A DNA stretch of 64,000 nucleotides, taken from NCBI RefSeq assembly GCF_004795105.1, contig NZ_SSBL01000013.1:117003-181002 (forward strand). The letters are read 5' to 3'. Position 1 is the stretch's first letter. Each line of letters opens with the position of its first letter. The translations under genes and the position numbers were made by a program. This document shows, piece by piece, positions 1 through 6,282 of the stretch. The notes under the pieces were generated by a model. The model worked only from the letters and a program-made list of their open reading frames with translations. It was not told the DNA's origin and made no database searches. This stretch comes from Streptomyces sp. A0642 (lineage in GTDB: Bacteria; Actinomycetota; Actinomycetes; Streptomycetales; Streptomycetaceae).

Positions 1-20
1 TGGCTCGTAGACTCGGCTGC

Positions 21-1934
21 GTGGATACGACCCTCCAGGACCCTCTCGTCGGGCAGCTGCTCGACGGCCGCTACCGCGTCGATGCCCGCATCGCCGTGGG
101 CGGCATGGCCACGGTCTACCGGGCCATGGACACCCGGCTCGACCGGGTGCTCGCCCTCAAGGTGATGCACCCGGCGCTCGCGACCGACGCCTCGTTCGTC
201 GAGCGCTTCATCCGCGAGGCCAAGTCGGTGGCCCGGCTCGCGCACCCCAATGTGGTCGCGGTCTTCGACCAGGGCGCCCAGGGTCAGTACGTGTACCTCG
301 CGATGGAGTACGTGGCGGGGTGCACGCTGCGCGACGTCCTGCGCGAGCGGGGCGCTCTGCAGCCGCGCGCCGCCCTGGACATCCTGGAACCGGTGCTCGC
401 CGCCCTGGGCGCCGCGCACCGGGCGGGCTTCGTCCACCGGGACATGAAGCCGGAGAACGTGCTGATAGGCGATGACGGCCGGGTCAAGGTCGCCGACTTC
501 GGCCTGGTCCGTGCCGTCGGCTCGGTCACGAACACCACCGGGACCATCCTGGGGACCGTCTCGTATCTCGCCCCCGAACAGATCGAGCACGGCACCGCCG
601 ACACCCGCGCCGACGTGTACGCGTGCGGGGTCGTGCTGTACGAGATGCTGACGGGCGGCAAGCCCCACGCCGGGGACACCCCCGCCCAGGTCATCTACCA
701 GCACCTCAACGAGGACGTGCCCGCCCCGTCGGCCGTCGTCCCGGGCCTGGCGGCGGTGCTCGACGAGCTGGTGGCGAGCGCCACCGCCCGTGACCCCGCG
801 GCCCGCCCGTTCGACGCCGTGGCGCTGCTCGCGGAGGCCCGCGTGGCCCGGGCCCGCCTCGGCGAGGCTCAGCTGGACGCCGTGCCGCCGCAGGCCCTGG
901 CCGAGGTGCGCGACGGCGCCGACGACCGCACGAGCGTGATCCCGCGGGTGCTCCCGGCGGACCAGGGCACCGCACACCACACGAGCCGGCTGGAGATGCC
1001 CCCGCAGCCGCCGCCCTCCCGCCGCACGGCGTCGCGCCGGGGGAGGCCGCCGCGCGCTGTCGTCGCGGTGGTCGTCGCCGTCCTGCTCGTCCTGGGGGTC
1101 GGCGGTGGTGTCTGGTACATCAACTCAGGGCAGTTCACCCGGGTCCCCGCACTGCTGGGCCAGACGGAGAAGGCTGCCAGGGAACGGCTCTCGGACGAGG
1201 GTCTGGAGCTGAAGGGCGTGCGGCGGGCCTACAGCGACACCGTCGAGCGCGGCAAGGTGATCAGCAGCGACCCGAAGCCGGGCGCCCGGATCCGGGGCAA
1301 CGACTCGGTCTCGCTGGTCCTCTCGCGCGGCCCGGAGATCGTGACGGTCCCCGATGTCCACGGCGTCGCGCTCGCCGGGGCCAGACGCTCGCTCGAGAAG
1401 CGGGGCCTGGTGCCCGGCATGGTCACCAAGGAGTTCAGCGACGACGTGAGCGCCGGCGAGGTCGTGCGTACGGAACCCGAGGCGGGCGCCGAACGCCACG
1501 CGGACTCCGCGGTCGCGCTCGTGGTCTCCAAGGGGAGCCCGGTCGACGTCCCCGATGTCACCGGCGAGTCGGTCGACGACGCCACGGCGGAGCTGGAGGA
1601 CGCCGGCCTGGAGGTCGTCGTCGCACCCGGCAGGATCAACTCGCCGGAGGACGAGGGCACCGTCGCCCGCCAGTCGGTCGAGGAGGGCGCCGAGGCGGCC
1701 GAGGGAGACACCGTCACGCTGACGGTCTCCAAGGGCCCGCAGATGATCGACGTCCCGGACGTCACCGGCAAGGACGTCGACGACGCCCGCGGCGAGCTGG
1801 AGGACGCGGGGTTCGAGGTCAAGGTCGACCGCCCGTTCCTCTCCTTCAGCGACACCATCGAGAGCCAGTCCGTCGACGGCGGCGACCAGGCCCCCGAGGG
1901 CAGCACCATCACCATCAGGACCAAGGGGCTGTAG
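21..1934 (+). CDS. Transmembrane Ser/Thr protein kinase with four PASTA repeats (PknB/StkP type)
   Basis: The cytoplasmic kinase domain covers about residues 17-270. The ATP-binding lysine is K47 (LALKV), the catalytic loop is HRD at 139-141, DFG is at 159-161 and APE at 184-186, so all catalytic residues are present. A Pro/Arg-rich linker leads to one membrane helix at about 346-367, followed by four extracellular PASTA repeats to the end (about 371-637). PASTA repeats bind muropeptides or lipid II, and such kinases couple wall synthesis to growth. The GTG start has no Shine-Dalgarno sequence. A TAGACT hexamer at 8-13 sits seven bases before it, so the mRNA is probably leaderless. Family assignment is firm; the substrates are unknown. 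Confidence 0.95.
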   Translation: MDTTLQDPLVGQLLDGRYRVDARIAVGGMATVYRAMDTRLDRVLALKVMHPALATDASFVERFIREAKSVARLAHPNVVAVFDQGAQGQYVYLAMEYVAGCTLRDVLRERGALQPRAALDILEPVLAALGAAHRAGFVHRDMKPENVLIGDDGRVKVADFGLVRAVGSVTNTTGTILGTVSYLAPEQIEHGTADTRADVYACGVVLYEMLTGGKPHAGDTPAQVIYQHLNEDVPAPSAVVPGLAAVLDELVASATARDPAARPFDAVALLAEARVARARLGEAQLDAVPPQALAEVRDGADDRTSVIPRVLPADQGTAHHTSRLEMPPQPPPSRRTASRRGRPPRAVVAVVVAVLLVLGVGGGVWYINSGQFTRVPALLGQTEKAARERLSDEGLELKGVRRAYSDTVERGKVISSDPKPGARIRGNDSVSLVLSRGPEIVTVPDVHGVALAGARRSLEKRGLVPGMVTKEFSDDVSAGEVVRTEPEAGAERHADSAVALVVSKGSPVDVPDVTGESVDDATAELEDAGLEVVVAPGRINSPEDEGTVARQSVEEGAEAAEGDTVTLTVSKGPQMIDVPDVTGKDVDDARGELEDAGFEVKVDRPFLSFSDTIESQSVDGGDQAPEGSTITIRTKGL

Positions 1935-2096
1935 GTCCTGTCCGGAGTCCCGCGTCCGCGCCCCGGCACGCACGCTCGCCGCGCGCGGCCGCAGGACCGG
2001 TGACTCCCCCATGGCCTACGGCCCCCCACCGACAGCACGCGCCGACCACCGCTGCGCCCGCCCTCCGCGCGGACGACGCGGGACTCCAGACAGGAC
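1935..2096. repeat. 22-bp inverted repeat around a 118-bp spacer
   Basis: The arms are 1935-1956 and 2075-2096. They are reverse complements with one mismatch (GTCCTGTCCGGAGTCCCGCG at left, matching GACGCGGGACTCCAGACAGG at right). The left arm begins directly after the kinase stop codon and the right arm ends eight bases before the next start codon. No coding potential is seen in the spacer. It could form a long cruciform or an mRNA stem that holds the endonuclease IV ribosome site. Confidence 0.7.
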
Positions 2097-2104
2097 CCCT
2101 CCCT

Positions 2105-2962
2105 ATGCGTAACCCCGTCGGTGGCCACATTCCGGTGGCCGGCGGCCTCTCCAAGGCAGGCCTGCCCTACGCGCGCGAGATGGGCGCGGAGGCCGTCCAG
2201 GTCTTCGTGGCCAATCCGCGCGGCTGGGCGACCCCGGTCGGCAACCCGGTGCAGGACGAGCTGTTCCGGACCGAGTGCGCCACCGAGTCCCTACCGGCGT
2301 ACGTCCACGCCCCGTACTTGATCAACTTCGGCTCGCACACCCCGGCGACCGTGGAGCGGTCCGTGGACTCCCTGCGGCATTCGCTGCGCCGGGCGCGCGA
2401 GATCGGTGCCCTGGGCGTCGTGGTGCACACCGGCTCGGCGACCAACGGCCGGCCGCGGGAGGAGGCGCTGGCGCAGGTGCGGACCCACATGCTGCCGCTG
2501 CTGGACGAGCTGACGCACGACGACGACCCGTTCCTGCTGCTGGAGTCGACCGCGGGGCAGGGTTTCTCGCTCTGCTCGCGCACCTGGGACTTCGGCCCGT
2601 ACTTCGACGCGCTCGACGCCCATCCGAAGCTCGGCGTCTGTCTCGACACCTGCCACATCTTCGCGGCGGGACACGACCTGGCGGGCCCGGCCGGCATGAA
2701 GGAGACCCTGGACCTGCTGGTGGGGACGGTCGGCGAGGGGCGGCTGAAGCTGATCCACGCCAATGACTCCAAGGACGTGACCGGGGCGCACAAGGACCGG
2801 CACGAGAACATCGGCGCGGGTCACATCGGCGAGGAGCCGTTCCGGGAGCTGTTCTCCCACCCGGCCACCGAGGGCGTTCCGCTGATCATCGAGACTCCGG
2901 GCGGCAAGGAGGGCCATGCGGCCGACGTGGCCCGGCTGAAGGAGCTGCGCGGCGCGGGCTGA
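2105..2962 (+). CDS. nfo: Endonuclease IV (AP endonuclease, Nfo family)
   Basis: This is a TIM-barrel, zinc-dependent AP endonuclease of 285 residues that would cut abasic and oxidised DNA during base excision repair. Family landmarks are an N-terminal GGHIPVAGGL segment, VFVANPRGW, LLLESTAGQG, CLDTCHIFAAGHD (metal ligands D and H), LIHANDSK with the conserved H-x-ND motif, RHENIGAGHIG and LIIETPGG. The frame stays open 35 codons upstream, but that part looks non-coding and ATG 2105 begins the family-like sequence. It is convergent with the sulfite-oxidase-like gene, 40 bp away. Confidence 0.92.
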   Translation: MRNPVGGHIPVAGGLSKAGLPYAREMGAEAVQVFVANPRGWATPVGNPVQDELFRTECATESLPAYVHAPYLINFGSHTPATVERSVDSLRHSLRRAREIGALGVVVHTGSATNGRPREEALAQVRTHMLPLLDELTHDDDPFLLLESTAGQGFSLCSRTWDFGPYFDALDAHPKLGVCLDTCHIFAAGHDLAGPAGMKETLDLLVGTVGEGRLKLIHANDSKDVTGAHKDRHENIGAGHIGEEPFRELFSHPATEGVPLIIETPGGKEGHAADVARLKELRGAG

Positions 2963-2970
2963 GCGGGTCC

Positions 2971-3001
2971 GGGCGCCGGGGAGGCGGTGCCCCGGGGCGC
3001 C
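2971..3001. terminator. Imperfect GC-rich hairpin between convergent genes
   Basis: The short gap between the endonuclease IV and oxidoreductase stop codons folds into a GGCGCC...GGCGCC stem with a GGGG/CCCC continuation and a small bulge. No U tract follows, as is usual in Streptomyces. It may serve both strands. Confidence 0.4.
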
Positions 3002-3002
3002 T

Positions 3003-3635
3003 TCAGAGCTCGGGGCCCTCCCCGGGCTCCTCCTGGTAGGAGTAGCGCTGTTCCTTCCACGGATCGCCGATGTTGTGGTAGCCGCGCTCCTCCCAGAAGC
3101 CACGGCGGTCGGCGGTCATGTACTCGATGCCCCGGACCCACTTGGGCCCCTTCCAGGCGTACAGATGCGGGACGACGAGCCGGAGCGGGAAGCCGTGTTC
3201 GGCGGTCAGCAGCTCGCCGCCCTTGTGGGTGGCGAACAGGGACCGCTCGGAGGTGAAGTCGTCGAGCCGGAGGTTCGAGCTGAAGCCGTACTCCGCCCAG
3301 ACCATCACATGGGTCACCTGCGGCGCGGGGGGCGCGAGCGCCACGACGTCACGCGCGAGGACTCCGCCCCACTCGGCGCCGAGCATGCTGAACTTGGTCA
3401 CGCAGTGCAGGTCGGCGACGACCGAGGAGAACGGCAGCGCGGAGAATTCCCGGTGGTTCCAGCAGTGCTTGTCGCCATCCGCGGTGGCTCCGAAGACCCG
3501 GAATTCCCAGCGGTCCGGCTTGAACTTGGGCACCGGCCCGTAATGGGTAACCGGCCAGCCACGCTGCAGGCGCTGTCCCGGCGGAAGCTCGGACTGCTCT
3601 GCTGCGCGGTGTTCCCGGCTTTCCGGCTGACCCAT
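3003..3635 (-). CDS. Sulfite-oxidase-like molybdopterin oxidoreductase, single domain
   Basis: The 210-residue protein matches the oxidoreductase molybdopterin-binding fold of the MsrP/YedY and sulfite oxidase family. The likely molybdenum-ligating cysteine is C78 in ADLHCVTKFS, and downstream family signatures include GFPLRLVVPHLYAWKGPKW and RGFWEERGYHNIGDPW. There is no signal peptide and no dimerisation domain, so it is a short cytoplasmic-looking member whose substrate cannot be told from sequence. It is divergent from bfr across 154 bp that must hold both promoters. The start has only a weak GGAG upstream, so the N-terminus is slightly uncertain. Confidence 0.85.
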   Translation of the reverse strand: MGQPESREHRAAEQSELPPGQRLQRGWPVTHYGPVPKFKPDRWEFRVFGATADGDKHCWNHREFSALPFSSVVADLHCVTKFSMLGAEWGGVLARDVVALAPPAPQVTHVMVWAEYGFSSNLRLDDFTSERSLFATHKGGELLTAEHGFPLRLVVPHLYAWKGPKWVRGIEYMTADRRGFWEERGYHNIGDPWKEQRYSYQEEPGEGPEL

Positions 3636-3789
3636 GACTCCATGGTGACAGACAGGCAGGGGTGGTCATGACCAGGGCAGAGGCGATTCGGGCAACTCAT
3701 ACTAAGCGTGCACTTACTGGACGCTCACCGGGTGCGATGCGAGGATGCGGCCAACGTGCCCAGTTCACCGGTTGGAAGGAGCCTCTGCG

Positions 3790-4269
3790 ATGCAGGGCGA
3801 CCCCGAGGTCCTCGAGTTCCTGAACGAACAGCTGACCGCCGAATTGACTGCCATCAATCAGTACTTCCTGCATGCGAAGATGCAGGACAACTTCGGCTGG
3901 ACGAAGCTCGCGAAGTACACGCGCTCCGAGTCCTTCGACGAGATGAAGCACGCCGAGATCCTGACCGACCGCATCCTCTTCCTGGACGGACTGCCGAACT
4001 ACCAGCGCCTCTTCCATGTGCGGGTGGGCCAGACGGTCACCGAGATGTTCCAGGCGGACCGCCAGGTCGAGGTGGAGGCGATCGACCGCCTCAAGCGCGG
4101 CATCGAGCTGATGCGCAACAAGGGCGACATCACGTCCGCGAACATCTTCGAGTCGATCCTGGCGGACGAGGAACACCACATCGACTACCTGGACACCCAG
4201 CTGGAACTCGTCGAGAAGCTGGGCGAGCCGCTCTACATCGCGCAGCTGATCGAGCAGCCGGAGAGCTGA
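3790..4269 (+). CDS. bfr: Bacterioferritin
   Basis: The 159-residue length is exactly that of the family. It is a 24-subunit haem-containing ferritin that oxidises Fe(II) and stores it as mineral. Ferroxidase ligands are visible at E18, E51 and H54, and the haem-ligating methionine is M52, inside FDEMKHAEIL. The second diiron half is in ILADEEHHIDYL near the end. ATG 3790 follows GGAAGGAG at good spacing; the frame extends 15 codons upstream but without family similarity. It is tail-to-tail with bfd, whose product is expected to reduce Bfr iron, so storage and release genes are adjacent but oppositely transcribed. Confidence 0.96.
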   Translation: MQGDPEVLEFLNEQLTAELTAINQYFLHAKMQDNFGWTKLAKYTRSESFDEMKHAEILTDRILFLDGLPNYQRLFHVRVGQTVTEMFQADRQVEVEAIDRLKRGIELMRNKGDITSANIFESILADEEHHIDYLDTQLELVEKLGEPLYIAQLIEQPES

Positions 4270-4290
4270 CCCGCCCGTCCGCCCCCTGGC

Positions 4291-4608
4291 TCAGGCAGCC
4301 TCGGGAAACGCGAGGGGCCGGGCGGGGATGCCGGGAACGGGGCCGGTGCCGGGGCCGATGCGCTGAGCGGCATCGGGAGCGGTACCGGCCGTGACACGGT
4401 CCGCGGCGTCCGGCGTCCGCTTCCGGTCGAGCAGCTCACCGCGCGCGCAGGCCCCGCGGCCGAGCATCGCCTGGATGGTGCGGACGCATCCGCCGCAGTC
4501 GGTCCCCGCCTTGCAGGCGGAGGCTATCTGGCGGGGCGTACAGGCGCCTTCTTCCGCATGCTTCTTGACCTGCTGCTCCGTAACGCCGAAGCACGAGCAG
4601 ACGTACAT
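4291..4608 (-). CDS. bfd: Bacterioferritin-associated ferredoxin with a C-terminal extension
   Basis: The first ~55 residues carry the [2Fe-2S] BFD fold: MYVCSCFGV, then a second pair in TDCGGCVRTIQ (CxC and CxxC ligands). In other bacteria Bfd docks on bacterioferritin and supplies electrons to mobilise stored iron. The remaining ~50 residues are a Gly/Ala/Pro-rich tail absent from the ~64-residue enterobacterial protein; its role is unknown. ATG 4608 follows GGGAGG by eight bases; a GTG three codons upstream is possible but lies on the ribosome site. An iron box lies about 50 bp upstream. Confidence 0.9.
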   Translation of the reverse strand: MYVCSCFGVTEQQVKKHAEEGACTPRQIASACKAGTDCGGCVRTIQAMLGRGACARGELLDRKRTPDAADRVTAGTAPDAAQRIGPGTGPVPGIPARPLAFPEAA

Positions 4609-4653
4609 GCGGTTCACCTCCCGGCGGGATGGATCGTGGGTGCCGCCCCGTTA

Positions 4654-4672
4654 ATCGGTGAGGCTAACCTAA
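4654..4672 (-). promoter_or_regulatory. Iron box (DmdR1/IdeR-type operator) for bfd
   Basis: On the minus strand this 19-mer reads TTAGGTTAGCCTCACCGAT. It matches 15 of 19 positions of the palindromic actinobacterial iron box TTAGGTTAGGCTAACCTAA, and 17 of 19 if the known S and M ambiguities are allowed. A TAGCCT hexamer that could be the -10 lies inside the operator, which fits repression by an Fe-bound DtxR-family protein when iron is plentiful and release of bfd expression on starvation. Confidence 0.85.
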
Positions 4673-4777
4673 CCTTACCCGCCGCTCAAGGCCGCCAAAA
4701 GCCCCGGAACGCCCTGTGGGGCACGGATCACATCGATCCGTGCCCCACAGTCGTACGTGCGCTGCGTTCGGTGACGC

Positions 4778-6130
4778 CTACTGGTCCCGGTACATCTCGG
4801 CGACCAGGAACGCGAGGTCCAGCGACTGGCTGCGGTTGAGCCGCGGGTCGCAGGCCGTCTCGTAACGCTGGTGGAGGTCGTCCACGAAGATCTCGTGCCC
4901 GCCGCCGACGCACTCGGTGACGTCGTCACCGGTGAGCTCGACGTGGATGCCGCCGGGGTGGGTGCCGAGGCCCTTGTGCACCTCGAAGAAGCCCTTGACC
5001 TCGTCCAGGACGTCGTCGAAGCGGCGGGTCTTGTGGCCGGACGCCGCCTCGAAGGTGTTGCCGTGCATCGGGTCGGTCACCCAGGCCACGGTCGCGCCCG
5101 AGGCGGTGACCTTCTCGACCAGCTCGGGGAGCTTGTCGCGGACCTTGTCGGCGCCCATCCGGACGACGAAGGTCAGCCGGCCGGGCTCGCGCTCGGGGTC
5201 GAGGCGCTCGATGTAGCCGAGGGCCTCGTCGACGGTGGACGTCGGGCCGAGCTTGATGCCGATGGGGTTGCGGATCTTCGAGGCGAACTCGATGTGCGCC
5301 CCGTCCATCTGGCGGGTGCGCTCACCGATCCACACCATGTGGGCCGAGGTGTCGTACAGCTGGCCGGTCCGCGAGTCCACGCGGGTCAGCGCCGACTCGT
5401 AGTCCAGCAGCAGGGCCTCGTGCGAGGCGTAGAACTCGACGGCCTTGAACTCCGCCGGGTCCGTGCCGCACGCCTTCATGAAGTTCAGCGCGTTGTCGAT
5501 CTCGCGGGCCAGGGCCTCGTAGCGCTGGCCGGACGGTGACGACTTCACGAAGTCCTGGTTCCAGGCGTGCACCTGGCGCAGGTCGGCGTAACCGCCGGTG
5601 GTGAACGCGCGGACGAGGTTCAGCGTCGAGGCGGACGCGTGGTACATCCGCTTCAGCCGCTCCGGGTCCGGGATGCGCTCGGCCTCGGTGAAGGCGAAGC
5701 CGTTGACGGAGTCGCCGCGGTAGGTCGGCAGCGTCACGCCGTCGCGGGTCTCGGTCGGCTTGGAGCGCGGCTTGGAGTACTGACCGGCGATCCGGCCCAC
5801 CTTGACGACGGGCACGGAGGCCGCGTAGGTGAGGACGGCGCTCATCTGGAGCAGCGTCTTCAGCTTGGCGCGGATGTGCTCGGCCGACACGGCGTCGAAG
5901 GCCTCGGCGCAGTCACCGCCCTGCAGCAGGAACGCCTCGCCCTTGGCGACGGCTCCCAGGCGGGCGCGCAGCTGGTCGCACTCGCCCGCGAAGACGAGCG
6001 GCGGATACGACGCGAGGTCCGCGAGTACATCGCGCAGGGCCTCGGAGTCGGGGTACTCGGGCTGCTGCGCCGCGGGAAGGTCTCGCCAGGTGTTGCCACC
6101 GGCGACGGAGGTATTGGCGTTCACGGTCAC
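4778..6130 (-). CDS. aroH: Class II 3-deoxy-7-phosphoheptulonate (DAHP) synthase
   Basis: This is the first step of the shikimate pathway, joining phosphoenolpyruvate and erythrose 4-phosphate. The 450-residue protein is of the plant-like class II type. Visible signatures include FLLQGGDCAEAF with the metal-binding Cys, VKVGRIAGQYSKPRS, TLPTYRGDSVNG, GERTRQMDGAHIEF, WVTDPMHGN and THPGGIHVELTG. GTG 6130 gives the family N-terminus (MTVNANTSVAGG); the frame stays open 21 codons further but that part is not conserved. It is read divergently from the amidase. Its product feeds chorismate to the anthranilate synthase 3 kb away and to TrpD at 37-38 kb. Confidence 0.95.
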   Translation of the reverse strand: MTVNANTSVAGGNTWRDLPAAQQPEYPDSEALRDVLADLASYPPLVFAGECDQLRARLGAVAKGEAFLLQGGDCAEAFDAVSAEHIRAKLKTLLQMSAVLTYAASVPVVKVGRIAGQYSKPRSKPTETRDGVTLPTYRGDSVNGFAFTEAERIPDPERLKRMYHASASTLNLVRAFTTGGYADLRQVHAWNQDFVKSSPSGQRYEALAREIDNALNFMKACGTDPAEFKAVEFYASHEALLLDYESALTRVDSRTGQLYDTSAHMVWIGERTRQMDGAHIEFASKIRNPIGIKLGPTSTVDEALGYIERLDPEREPGRLTFVVRMGADKVRDKLPELVEKVTASGATVAWVTDPMHGNTFEAASGHKTRRFDDVLDEVKGFFEVHKGLGTHPGGIHVELTGDDVTECVGGGHEIFVDDLHQRYETACDPRLNRSQSLDLAFLVAEMYRDQ

Positions 6131-6282
6131 GGCTCCCACATTACGGGGTCGCGTCCACCTGTTTTCCGGGTGCTCAACGGATGAGACGGACATGGGGCAC
6201 GGTCAGTGACGAGGAGCACAGCGGTGCCTGCTAGCCTCACGGCTTTCTGAACTGAACACGTGGACCACACAGGGGTGGGGCT

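Noticed and set aside
3636..3789. Iron box in the bfr/oxidoreductase divergent promoter region
   Set aside because: ACTAAGCGTGCACTTACT is only loosely similar; fewer than about 10 of 19 positions fit the consensus.
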